DNA from: an uncultured Mycoplasmatota bacterium | Lineage (GTDB): Bacteria > Bacillota_I > Bacilli_A > RF39 > UBA660 | Direction: 5' to 3' | DNA length: 64,000 nucleotides | Assembly (NCBI GenBank): GCA_948434005.1 | Contig: CAOJEH010000006.1 | Location: forward strand, 32,761-96,760 | In this document: positions 43,537 to 52,170 of the stretch, piece after piece | Position numbering within the stretch: position 1 is the first letter of the stretch | Layout of the letters: each line of letters begins with the position of its first letter | The notes under the pieces: generated by a model | The model's database searches: none | What the model saw: only the letters and a program-made list of their open reading frames with translations | What the model was told of the DNA's origin: nothing | Translations under genes and position numbers: made by a program

Positions 43537-45583
43537 ATATACTACCCTTTTCTATTCTTATAACTCTTTCAAATAAATCTTTGTTATCAAAACGATGAGA
43601 TATTACGATTATAGTTTTATCTTTTAAATACTTAAATATATTTAAAAGAATATCTCTTTCTCTTACAACATCAATTTGACTTAGAGCTTCATCAAAAATA
43701 TAGATATCACTCTTTTTTAATATACTTCTAGCAAGGATAATTCTTTGTCTTTCTCCTCCACTAAAATTAAAACCATTTTCCTCTACTAGTTTATCTGTTT
43801 TTGATACTTCATTTAAATGAACCATCTTTATTACTTTTTCTACGTCTTCTTTATCTACTTCTCTACCTAAAGTAATATTATTATAAATAGTATCATTAAA
43901 TAAGTATTCTTGCTGTGAAACATAAGTAATATTATTTCTTAATATATCTAAATGATAATGGTTTATATCAATATTATTTATACTAATATATCCAAAAGGC
44001 ATTTCTATATATCTCATAAGCATTTTAACAAAGGTTGATTTTCCACTACCACTTGGACCATATAAGAATAATTTATCTTTAGCATTAATAGTAAGATTTA
44101 TATTATTAAGAAGTTTTTTACTATTATATGAATAACTAATATTTTTATATTTTATATCACCATCTAAAGTATAACTATTATAATAACTACTAGCATCAAA
44201 TACTTCTTCTCTAATATTAAAAATATCTTCTATTCTTTCTAAGGAAACTTTATATTTTGGATATTCATTTATTATAGAAACTAAATTATAAAATGATGAT
44301 AAATAAAAACTATTTATACTCTGATATATTATAAATTCACTTAAAGTAATCTTATTATTAATAACTAGTATAGTTCCTAAATATAATAAAATAACTGTAG
44401 AAATATTATTTACTATATTTTTAAAAAAATTATTAACATCAGTTACTATACTTAATGAATAAATACTTTCTAAGTACTTTTTATATTTAAGTAAAAATTT
44501 GTCTATAGTTCTTTTTTCTATATGCATACCTTTTATAGCATCAACACTAGATAATGATTCTACTAAATATGAATTAACTTTTTCCTCCTCTTTATAATAT
44601 TTAGTTGTTTTTACCTTTATCTTATTTTTAAACAGATAATTTATTAGTATAAGTAAAAAGAATTGACCTATTGATATATAGGTAAGTTTTCTATTGATGT
44701 TTAATAAAACTATAAGGAATACGATAATACTTAGGATATCTGTAGATATAGAGGTGATTACTCTAATTATGAAGTTTTTTATTATACTTAAATCTTTTAT
44801 TCTAGATATTACCTCTCCTGTAGTTCTATTCTTATAATAGAGATATGGGAGAAGAATAATTTGTTTATATATTTTAATAGTTACTACTTCATCAAACATT
44901 TCACTATATTTTAAAATGATAATATTTCTTAAATAAGACATTATCTCTTTTAAAATATAAATAATTAATACTATAATACTTAACAAGAATACATTTTTAG
45001 CTATATTATAATTTATTGCATAATCTAACATATATTTAAAATGAAAGGCTGAAAGAAGGTTTAATATAAAGTAAAATATAGTTAGAGTTATTAAATATAA
45101 TAGTAATTGTTTGTTATTTAATAAGTATTTTATGATAGTGTTTTTAATTATTTTCTTTTCTTGAAATATGGGAAGTTTTTTTATAGGCTTTAAAAAGATA
45201 TAGTTATTACTTGAAAGTAATTTAAACTCTGAAAATGAAAATATTTCTTTACCTCTTGCTGGGTTCATAGTTAGTATTTTTTCGTTTAAAAAATCTATAT
45301 CATAAATAACTATAAAGTGTTTATAATTCTTATTTATAATAACATGGGCAATTACGGGTAAGCTATCTGCATCTATTTCTTCTATATTTCCACATAAAGC
45401 ATAGGAATCAAATCCTATTTTTGTTGCCGATTTTATTATATTATAAGCAGTAACACCATCTTTTGTAGTATTAGTTAAATCTCTTAAATATTCTTTAGAT
45501 ACATTTCCTCCATAATGTTTAATAATAGATAAAAGACAACATACACCACAATCTTTAATACCATCTTGTAGTACTATTTTCAT
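43526..45583 (-). CDS. Peptidase-containing ABC transporter (C39, PCAT) for double-glycine peptides
   Basis: 685 aa. Residues 1-135 are a C39 peptidase: QDGIKDCGVCCLLSIIKHYGG with catalytic Cys12, and His in KHFIVIYDI. The third triad position reads MNPARG, so the usual Asp is Asn. Then six membrane helices (about 155-440), and the ATPase with GPSGSGKST, FSGGERQRI and IYIFDEALSQID. The enzyme cleaves after Gly-Gly and exports the mature peptides. AGGAGG precedes ATG; first gene of the cluster. Confidence 0.93.
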   Translation of the reverse strand: MKIVLQDGIKDCGVCCLLSIIKHYGGNVSKEYLRDLTNTTKDGVTAYNIIKSATKIGFDSYALCGNIEEIDADSLPVIAHVIINKNYKHFIVIYDIDFLNEKILTMNPARGKEIFSFSEFKLLSSNNYIFLKPIKKLPIFQEKKIIKNTIIKYLLNNKQLLLYLITLTIFYFILNLLSAFHFKYMLDYAINYNIAKNVFLLSIIVLIIYILKEIMSYLRNIIILKYSEMFDEVVTIKIYKQIILLPYLYYKNRTTGEVISRIKDLSIIKNFIIRVITSISTDILSIIVFLIVLLNINRKLTYISIGQFFLLILINYLFKNKIKVKTTKYYKEEEKVNSYLVESLSSVDAIKGMHIEKRTIDKFLLKYKKYLESIYSLSIVTDVNNFFKNIVNNISTVILLYLGTILVINNKITLSEFIIYQSINSFYLSSFYNLVSIINEYPKYKVSLERIEDIFNIREEVFDASSYYNSYTLDGDIKYKNISYSYNSKKLLNNINLTINAKDKLFLYGPSGSGKSTFVKMLMRYIEMPFGYISINNIDINHYHLDILRNNITYVSQQEYLFNDTIYNNITLGREVDKEDVEKVIKMVHLNEVSKTDKLVEENGFNFSGGERQRIILARSILKKSDIYIFDEALSQIDVVRERDILLNIFKYLKDKTIIVISHRFDNKDLFERVIRIEKGSIYEE

Positions 45584-45721
45584 GCTAAATTATTCTACCT
45601 CCTACTTTATTATTAGCAAGAGTTTTATTTTTTCCAGTATAAATTAAAAAAAATCTATAAAAATAGAATTAATATATTAAAATAAAAAGCACTTATTTGA
45701 TATAAGCGCTTTATATTTATA

Positions 45722-45798
45722 TGGTGTCCGCGAGGCGACTCGAACGCCTGACCGATCGCTTAGAAGGCGATTGCTCTATCCAGCTGAGCTACGCAGAC
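45722..45798 (-). tRNA. tRNA-Arg (anticodon TCT)
   Basis: Complete cloverleaf with encoded CCA: acceptor GTCTGCG/CGCGGAC, D-arm AGCTCAGCTGGATAGAGC, anticodon loop CTTCTAA giving TCT, T-arm AGGCGTTCGAGTCGCCT. Confidence 0.95.
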
Positions 45799-45843
45799 AT
45801 AACTAGTTGACGAAATTAATTATACATTAAAAGTTAAAATCTT

Positions 45844-46248
45844 TCAAGCCTTTTTTATATAAATATTAGTAGATGAATTATCTTTTTTACTCTTACATAA
45901 TTTCTTAAAACCTAGTTGTTCTGCAACTTTTTGTGAATCCTTATTATTTTCATCAATTACTAAATAAAATTTTTTTCTTTTATTACTATCCAAAAAGCCT
46001 GTCATTGCCTCAGTCATATAACCATGCTTTCTATATTTTTCATATAATAGATAATATATCTCACCATCAGGTACTACACCTATCCAGCCCACTTCATTCC
46101 TATCATTTTTTAAGACGATAGGATATATTGTATCTAGTACTCCTCTTTCTACTTTTTCTCTTGTTAGTACTAGTCTATTTGTTTCTATTGTCTTATTATT
46201 TTTAATAATAGTATTAACTATATTTTTGATTCTTATATTTATCTTCAT
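45844..46248 (-). CDS. GNAT family acetyltransferase
   Basis: 134 aa. RimJ/RimL-like: TIETNRLVLTREKV, VGWIGVVPDGEIYYLLYEKYRKHGYMTEAM (acetyl-CoA loop), FYLVIDENNKDSQKVAEQLGFKKL. ATG 46248 chosen with AGGAAG upstream. Substrate unknown. Between tRNA-Arg and a membrane-protein gene. Confidence 0.8.
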   Translation of the reverse strand: MKINIRIKNIVNTIIKNNKTIETNRLVLTREKVERGVLDTIYPIVLKNDRNEVGWIGVVPDGEIYYLLYEKYRKHGYMTEAMTGFLDSNKRKKFYLVIDENNKDSQKVAEQLGFKKLCKSKKDNSSTNIYIKKA

Positions 46249-46475
46249 AAAAAGCACTTCCTTATAAGCACTTTTTATTATATAACTTTATACTTTTTTT
46301 ACAAGTATTATTTAATGTTATATTTTATAATAACATTTTATTTTTACTAATAGTATTTTATATTATTCATTATATTTAATTAGATTGATTTTATTTACTT
46401 TTCATTACATTAGTCATATTATTATATACATTATTATCTTTATAGATTATAATATAAAAAGAAAGGAAATACTAT

Positions 46476-46817
46476 ATGAATAATAATAATAATGAACATA
46501 ATATACAAATTATGCAAAAAATTTCAAAGAATAAAAGTAATACTGAATTAATCTGGATAATTCAAATATTTATTATAGTCTTATTTATATTTAATAATAT
46601 TTCACCAATTAATATTAACCCATTGTTATCATTAATTCTATTATTATGTATATATCTATTATTACCAGTGTTATCATTGGTTTTTTCCATAGACACTAAA
46701 TCAAAAAAATATATAATTACTAGTATAATAATAAGCATACTTTTATGGGTATCTATATTTATTTTTAACCCAGACAATCTTCTTGATATACTAGGTCTTC
46801 CAGATAATTTCGGATAA
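46476..46817 (+). CDS. Small integral membrane protein, unknown function
   Basis: 113 aa: Asn-rich N-terminus, then three hydrophobic helices and the C-terminal NPDNLLDILGLPDNFG. AAAGGAAA upstream of ATG. Plus-strand monocistron convergent with gerM. No family recognised. Confidence 0.55.
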   Translation: MNNNNNEHNIQIMQKISKNKSNTELIWIIQIFIIVLFIFNNISPININPLLSLILLLCIYLLLPVLSLVFSIDTKSKKYIITSIIISILLWVSIFIFNPDNLLDILGLPDNFG

Positions 46818-46848
46818 ACAGATAATAATCTTTATGATTATTTTTTAT
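46818..46848 (+). terminator. Rho-independent terminator
   Basis: AATAATC (46824-46830) pairs with GATTATT (46836-46842), followed by T-rich sequence. Ends the plus-strand membrane-protein gene. Confidence 0.65.
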
Positions 46849-47774
46849 TTAACATCATTTAAACCTATTGTATCAATGTTTTTACCATCTACTTGTAATA
46901 ATACTTGATTAACATCATAATTATCAAATATAGAGTACGCTAAAGTATATTTTACTTCTTCTTCTACTTTACTATTACTATCAAATATTGCATTATTAAA
47001 ATTTAGAGTCATTATGTTTTCTTGTTCCTTATAATCTAATAGTTTAGCATTACTATTTAAAAAACTCATTAAATTAGGTTCATATATATAACTACTAGTT
47101 AATTCATCTACTATTATTTTAACCTTATCTCTATCATCATTTATATATTTAGTTACGGGAACATAATATCTATTATTATTAATCTCTTCTAAGTAATATA
47201 CTACAACCTTATTAATATTTTCTCTTCTTTTAATATTATATTTTTTATTTATTCCAATACTTTTATCTAATACTTTTTCATAGCCTTCTAATACTTCATC
47301 ATTTACAGATATTATAACACCTTCCACACCACCTAAATCTATTATACTATATACAATTGCTTCAATCATTCTTTCTTTAATATCGTCATCTATTTTTAAA
47401 AATTTATTATTAAAGTTTATTGATACATATTTCTCATCATAATTAACATCTAAGATTTTAGTATTTTCTGGTATAATAGCTGATAATCCTTCAGGGAATT
47501 TAGAATTACTATTTTTAGTTAAATTCTTCACTAATAATTTTACTTGCTCTTCTTTTTTTGTTGTATCTAAAAGTATCTTTGTTTTTACTAAATAATTATT
47601 CTCATCTAATAAATATATATTATCAGTTCCTATACCAGTAATATATTCTATTTCTAAATTTGTTTTTAATACTTCACCGTCCTTATTCATATTTGGAATT
47701 GAATAAAGTACTAAAAGTATAAATGCAGTTAATGTTGTTATAAATATTTTTCTTAAAGCTCTTTTCTTTAGCAT
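46845..47774 (-). CDS. gerM: GerM-domain protein
   Basis: 309 aa. One N-terminal membrane helix, no lipobox Cys. Two GerM domains in tandem: the first ends VYSIIDLGGVEGVIISVNDE, the second ends AYSIFDNYDVNQVLLQVDGK. GerM links mother cell and forespore membranes around the SpoIIIA-SpoIIQ channel in Bacillus. GGTGAT upstream fixes the start. Follows gerE across a terminator. Confidence 0.85.
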   Translation of the reverse strand: MLKKRALRKIFITTLTAFILLVLYSIPNMNKDGEVLKTNLEIEYITGIGTDNIYLLDENNYLVKTKILLDTTKKEEQVKLLVKNLTKNSNSKFPEGLSAIIPENTKILDVNYDEKYVSINFNNKFLKIDDDIKERMIEAIVYSIIDLGGVEGVIISVNDEVLEGYEKVLDKSIGINKKYNIKRRENINKVVVYYLEEINNNRYYVPVTKYINDDRDKVKIIVDELTSSYIYEPNLMSFLNSNAKLLDYKEQENIMTLNFNNAIFDSNSKVEEEVKYTLAYSIFDNYDVNQVLLQVDGKNIDTIGLNDVK

Positions 47775-47796
47775 AATAATCACCTAATTAATAGTA

Positions 47797-47826
47797 TGAA
47801 AAAACGTACTAGTTTAGTACGTTTTA
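47797..47826 (-). terminator. Rho-independent terminator of gerE
   Basis: AAAACGTACTA and TAGTACGTTTT form an 11 bp stem, T run next on the minus strand. Confidence 0.7.
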
Positions 47827-48030
47827 TAAAGATATTTCATTTAATTTTAATAGTTCTACTACTGCGCTTGCTCTTCCATTTACTCCTAGTTTTTGCATTG
47901 TATTAGAAACATGGTTTCTTACTGTTTTTTCACTTATATTTAATTCTTTTGCAATATCTTTGGTAGTTTTATTTTTTATTAAAAGTTCGAAAACTTCTCG
48001 TTCTCTGGATGTTAATATTCCCTTTGACAT
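47824..48030 (-). CDS. gerE: Spore transcription regulator GerE
   Basis: 68 aa, a free LuxR-type HTH: LTSREREVFELLIKNKTTKD, IAKELNISEKTVRNHVSN, MQKLGVNGRASAVVELL. The near identity to Bacillus GerE (LTKREREVFELLVQDKTTKE, ISEKTVRNHISNAMQKLGV) and single-domain size separate it from quorum regulators. Controls late sigma-K genes. Confidence 0.92.
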   Translation of the reverse strand: MSKGILTSREREVFELLIKNKTTKDIAKELNISEKTVRNHVSNTMQKLGVNGRASAVVELLKLNEISL

Positions 48031-48103
48031 ATGTCTCTTCCCTTCTTTTGTACTTACCTAGAGTATTGTATGTCAAAAGTCGTTTTTGTTTCAGTTTATT
48101 TGC

Positions 48104-48610
48104 CTAACTTTTTTTGAAAGTAACAGTTATATACATTTTGTCTTCATAGTTAGATTGCACAAGTCGCATGATATTATTAGCAATACTTGCATCGTGTTTA
48201 TCCTTAATTACTACTACTTCAATGTTCTTATTGTCTATTTTTACAAAACTATCTGATTTTAGTTGCTCTTTAATTTGTTTTTCTATTTTTTCTTCTGTTC
48301 CTTGCAATTGATTTAGATATTTTAATTGTTCATAGGCATTATTTTTTTCTTCTGTGGTTGTTTTCTCATTAGTTAATTTTTCTTGTAGACTTACCATTTG
48401 TTCTTGCCTTTCTTCTTCTAGTGATACTCTCATAGCAACTAATGAATTAGTTTCTTCTACATCTGCTTTGACTTTTTTACTAGATTTAGTAGTTGTTTTT
48501 TCATCTACCTTATTAACTAGTAAATCGTTTGGCATTGTAATATAATAAACACTTAGAACTAGAATCAAACTAAACAATGTTAAAAACCATAATTTTTGTT
48601 TATTAATCAT
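48104..48610 (-). CDS. spoIIIAH: Stage III sporulation protein AH
   Basis: 168 aa. N-terminal helix (LWFLTLFSLILVLSVYYITMP), then helical EERQEQMVSLQEKLTNEKTT and the ring-building module IEKQIKEQLKSDSFVKIDNKNIEVVV ending in VQSNYEDKMYITVTFK. Forms with SpoIIQ the channel between mother cell and forespore. GGAGG 9 nt upstream of ATG 48610. The other spoIIIA genes are not in the window, so it is separated from its usual operon. Confidence 0.88.
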   Translation of the reverse strand: MINKQKLWFLTLFSLILVLSVYYITMPNDLLVNKVDEKTTTKSSKKVKADVEETNSLVAMRVSLEEERQEQMVSLQEKLTNEKTTTEEKNNAYEQLKYLNQLQGTEEKIEKQIKEQLKSDSFVKIDNKNIEVVVIKDKHDASIANNIMRLVQSNYEDKMYITVTFKKS

Positions 48611-48646
48611 ACGAAACATCCTCCTTACAGTACACTATATGAACAA

Positions 48647-48680
48647 AAAAAAAGAATATTCATAATTAATATTCTTTTTA
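48647..48680 (-). terminator. Rho-independent terminator
   Basis: AAAAGAATATT (48650-48660) pairs with AATATTCTTTT (48668-48678), with T run on the minus strand. Ends the DUF5684 gene. Confidence 0.7.
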
Positions 48681-49313
48681 TAATTCTTTACCACAACTTG
48701 GACAATATTTTGTATCTGCAGTAATTTGCGTTCCACAACCTGAACAATAAGTTTGATTAGTGTTTTGATCTGTATTATTAGATTGATTAGGTGTAGTATT
48801 TGATGTATTATTTGTTTGATTATTAGTATTTATGTTTAATTTTTCAAAAACAATATCATTCATTGGTTTTGGTCCTAAATATTTATCATCTTTAATACCT
48901 AACATAAAGTAAAATATTGGTGCTAGTAAAATAAGACCTACAGCATAACCATCTTCCTTACCAAAACTTCTTGCTAAACTAACATTTAATAATACTGAGA
49001 AATATATTCCTACGGCATAAAATACTAAAGTTCCTATAACTGGTATAACTGATAAAATACTTGCACCACATACAATTAACATCCACCAAGGGCTTACACC
49101 TACAGCTTGACATAATAAAATTTGACCATATATTGGGATTAGTATTCCCCAACCTGGTTTATTAGCTTTTGTCAATATTTTCCAACCACCTACAACTTGT
49201 AAGACTGAGACTGCTAGGCAAATTAATATCATTATTACAAAAAATACTAACATACCTCCTATAAGTCCACTAGCAGCTGAATTAATTGTGCTATATGTAT
49301 CATAGTTTGTCAT
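48678..49313 (-). CDS. DUF5684-like membrane protein with C-terminal zinc ribbon
   Basis: 211 aa. Four membrane helices with GGWKILTKANKPGWGILIPIYGQ and SFGKEDGYAVGLILLAPIFYFMLG, as in DUF5684. Then an Asn/Thr linker and a zinc ribbon YCSGCGTQI...KYCPSCGKEL. Function unknown. Confidence 0.85.
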   Translation of the reverse strand: MTNYDTYSTINSAASGLIGGMLVFFVIMILICLAVSVLQVVGGWKILTKANKPGWGILIPIYGQILLCQAVGVSPWWMLIVCGASILSVIPVIGTLVFYAVGIYFSVLLNVSLARSFGKEDGYAVGLILLAPIFYFMLGIKDDKYLGPKPMNDIVFEKLNINTNNQTNNTSNTTPNQSNNTDQNTNQTYCSGCGTQITADTKYCPSCGKEL

Positions 49314-49373
49314 AAACCATACTCCTTTCTTATCAAAATAATATCATATATTAAAATAATATGCTACAACTTT

Positions 49374-50603
49374 TTAATTATTTAACTCTTCTATTGTAGA
49401 TATCAAAGCAAGTTTTCCAGATTCATAAGTTAGTGAACCTTGTTGATATGCAATATAAGGACTTCTTATTGGTCCATCACAACTTATTTCTATACTTGAT
49501 CCTTGTGTAAATGAACCTGATGCCATAATCACTTCATCATCATATCCTGGCATCTCCCATGGTATTGGAATAGAGTTTGAATCTATTGGGGAAGCTTTTT
49601 GAATTCCTTGAACATATTTAATTAATTTATCTTTATCATTAAATATTATATTTTGAACAATATCTGCCCGTTCTTCATTATATTTAGGCTCTACATCGTA
49701 GCCTAGTTTTTCTAATACATTTGCTGTTAAAATTGCTGTTTTTAAAGATGCAGAAACAACACTCGGCGCTAAAAATAATCCCTGTAAGATATTTTTATTA
49801 ATTCCTAAAGTTGGTCCTACTTCTTTTCCCTCACCTGGTAGAGTTAATCTTTCCCCTACTAATTCAATTAAGTCATACCTTCCTGCTACATAAGCACCAT
49901 TTGGAGCTATTCCACCACCTAAATTCTTAATTAGTGAACCTACTGCAATATCTATATCGCAACTTCCTATTTCTTCTTCACTTACAAATTCACAATAACA
50001 GTTATCTATCATAATAATAATATCTTTATCAAGTTTTTTTATAAATTTACATACTTTTTTTACTTTATCAATACTGATACTTTTTCTAGTAGAATATCCT
50101 TTTGATCTTTGAATTTCAATTACTTTTATTTTATTATTAGTTATAGTTTTTTTAATTTCATCATAATTGAAATCATCATCTATTAAATCTACTTCTAAAT
50201 AATTAATATTAAATGATTTTAAACTACTTTTATTTTCTTTTATTCCAATAACTTCATGTAGTGTATCATATGGAGTTCCACTAATAGATAATAAAGTATC
50301 ACCTGGACGTAATAATGCAAAAAAGGTAACTGTAAGAGCATGAGAACCAGATACAAACTGATTTCTAACTATCGCATCTTCTAAACCTAATACATCACTA
50401 TATATCTTTTCTATCTTTTCTCTTCCTGTATCATTATAACCGTATCCTGTAGTTTCATTAAAATCACTTTCACATACCTCGTATTTATGAAATGCATCAA
50501 GGACTTTTTTTGTTTTATTTAAACATATATCATCTATTTTTTTAAATTGTTTTATACATTCTTCTTCTGAATCTCTAACTAATTTTAAAATATCATCACT
50601 CAT
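49374..50603 (-). CDS. PLP-dependent 'aluminium resistance'/YnbB family protein
   Basis: 409 aa. Fold type I PLP protein: TTGYGYNDTGREKIEKIYS, FVSGSHALTVTFFALLRPGD, internal IMIDNCYCEF with the Asp, and the lysine in VGSLIKNLGGGIAPNGAYVAG. It ends with GSSIEISCDGPIRSPYIAYQQGSLT, typical of the YnbB/methionine-gamma-lyase-like family. Starts 1 nt overlapping the SDR gene. Confidence 0.88.
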   Translation of the reverse strand: MSDDILKLVRDSEEECIKQFKKIDDICLNKTKKVLDAFHKYEVCESDFNETTGYGYNDTGREKIEKIYSDVLGLEDAIVRNQFVSGSHALTVTFFALLRPGDTLLSISGTPYDTLHEVIGIKENKSSLKSFNINYLEVDLIDDDFNYDEIKKTITNNKIKVIEIQRSKGYSTRKSISIDKVKKVCKFIKKLDKDIIIMIDNCYCEFVSEEEIGSCDIDIAVGSLIKNLGGGIAPNGAYVAGRYDLIELVGERLTLPGEGKEVGPTLGINKNILQGLFLAPSVVSASLKTAILTANVLEKLGYDVEPKYNEERADIVQNIIFNDKDKLIKYVQGIQKASPIDSNSIPIPWEMPGYDDEVIMASGSFTQGSSIEISCDGPIRSPYIAYQQGSLTYESGKLALISTIEELNN

Positions 50604-51343
50604 TAATACATTCCTCCATCTACTTTTATTATCTGATTATTTATATAACTTGCTTTATTAGATAATAAGAATACTACTACATTAGCAATTTCTCTTTCTT
50701 CTGCAAATCTTTTTACAAATATTTTATCTTCTTCTGTTTTTATATAATCTTTATCTAAATCTTTCATTTCATTTTCTGTCTTTACCCATCCCGGTGCTAC
50801 TGCATTAACACGTACATATGGAGAGTATTGTAGTGATAGATTATGTGTTATAGAGTTTAGGGCAGCTTTAGATGCATCATAATCAATAGACATAGGATAA
50901 TACTTATCCATTCCATTTGTTGAAGATATATTTACAATAGAACCAAATTTATTATTATACATTATGTCTCCTATTTTTTTACTAATTAAAAATGTACCTA
51001 TAGTATTTACTTCTATTGTTTTCATAAAATTATCTTTAGTTTTTTCTTCAAATAAACTATCAATACATATAGCAGCATTATTAATTAAATAATCTATATG
51101 ATTATACTTATTATTAATAATATCTATCATTTCATTAATTTCTTTTTCACTAGAAATATCACATTTAATAGTAGTAACTTCTATTTTATATTCATTTTCT
51201 AATTCTTTTATCTCTTCTGCTTTTTTTAAACTAGTATTATAAACTATTATTAAGTTACATTCCTCTTCTGCTAAAGCAATACTTATTTCTCTTCCTAGAC
51301 CACTAGCACCGCCAGTTATTAAAGCTACTTTATCTTTAAACAT
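50603..51343 (-). CDS. Short-chain dehydrogenase/reductase
   Basis: 246 aa. Cofactor motif ALITGGASGLGREIS, NNAA in LINNAAICID, catalytic Ser in VNISSTNGMD and YxxxK in YDASKAAL, then VAPGWVKTEN and the C-terminal KVDGGMY. FabG-like 3-oxoacyl reductase type. Overlaps the YnbB-like gene by 1 nt. Confidence 0.9.
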   Translation of the reverse strand: MFKDKVALITGGASGLGREISIALAEEECNLIIVYNTSLKKAEEIKELENEYKIEVTTIKCDISSEKEINEMIDIINNKYNHIDYLINNAAICIDSLFEEKTKDNFMKTIEVNTIGTFLISKKIGDIMYNNKFGSIVNISSTNGMDKYYPMSIDYDASKAALNSITHNLSLQYSPYVRVNAVAPGWVKTENEMKDLDKDYIKTEEDKIFVKRFAEEREIANVVVFLLSNKASYINNQIIKVDGGMY

Positions 51344-51359
51344 ACTTCCTCCTTAAAAA

Positions 51360-51384
51360 ATAAAAGAGCATTATTATGCTCTTG
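51360..51384 (-). terminator. Rho-independent terminator of efp
   Basis: AAGAGCAT and ATGCTCTT pair across 51364-51383, followed by TTTTATTTTTT on the minus strand; overlaps the last codons of efp. Confidence 0.65.
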
Positions 51385-51931
51385 ATGAATATTTACCATC
51401 TGCAGTTGTAACTAATATTTTTTCACCTTGTTCAATAAACATTGGTACTTTTACAACTAATCCTGTTTCTAATGTAGCATCTTTAAGTGCATTATTAGTA
51501 GTATTACCTCTAACAGCTGGTTCTGTTGCTGTAACTTCTAATTCTACTTTATCTGGTAAGTCAATTCCTAATAATTCTCCTTCATAAAGGATAACATATA
51601 CGCTCATATTTTCTATTAAGTAATTCTTATTATCAGCGACTTGCTCAGCACTTAGTTCTAATTGCTCAAATGTTTCCATATTCATAAAGAAATATGTATC
51701 TCCAGTATTATATAAATATTCTACATTTTGTTTATTTATATTTGCCTTTTCAAATTTAACATTTGTATTGAATGTTTTTTCTACAATACCACCAGTTCTC
51801 ATATTTCTAAGTTTAGTTTTCATAAATGCTGAACCTTTTCCAGGTTTAACATGTAAAAACTCAACTACTTGATAAATTTGTCCATCTATCATAATAGTCA
51901 TACCGTTTTTAATATCATTTACATTAATCAT
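51374..51931 (-). CDS. efp: Elongation factor P
   Basis: 185 aa. MINVNDIKNGMTIMIDGQIY, the loop HVKPGKGSAFMKTKLRNM with the modifiable Lys, and C-terminal GDTYFFMNMETFEQ plus the OB3 part. Rescues ribosomes at polyproline. 1 nt after rpmG. Confidence 0.95.
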   Translation of the reverse strand: MINVNDIKNGMTIMIDGQIYQVVEFLHVKPGKGSAFMKTKLRNMRTGGIVEKTFNTNVKFEKANINKQNVEYLYNTGDTYFFMNMETFEQLELSAEQVADNKNYLIENMSVYVILYEGELLGIDLPDKVELEVTATEPAVRGNTTNNALKDATLETGLVVKVPMFIEQGEKILVTTADGKYSSRA

Positions 51932-51932
51932 A

Positions 51933-52094
51933 TTATTTTTTCTCCTTATGAACAGTATGCTTTCTACATCTAGAGCAATACTTATTTTCTTCTAGTTTAT
52001 CAGAGTTTTTTACATTTCTTTCTTTTCTGTAGTTTTCTTCTTTGCATTCACTACATACTAAAGTTTTTCTTTGTCTATTTCCTACTTTTGCCAT
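51933..52094 (-). CDS. rpmG: 50S ribosomal protein L33 (zinc form)
   Basis: 53 aa: MAKVGNRQRKTLVCSECKEE, NYRKERN, and KYCSRCRKHTVHKE. Two CxxC pairs (zinc). AAGGAGGGATATT precedes ATG. Cotranscribed with efp. Confidence 0.88.
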   Translation of the reverse strand: MAKVGNRQRKTLVCSECKEENYRKERNVKNSDKLEENKYCSRCRKHTVHKEKK

Positions 52095-52170
52095 AATATC
52101 CCTCCTTACGTCTATAGGTATTATATCAGATATTTTTAAATTTGCAAAAGATTTTTAGTTTTTTTTATTA

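Noticed and set aside
47824..48030. LuxR-type quorum-sensing regulator
   Set aside because: Single-domain, 68 aa, near-identical in key positions to GerE and beside gerM and spoIIIAH.
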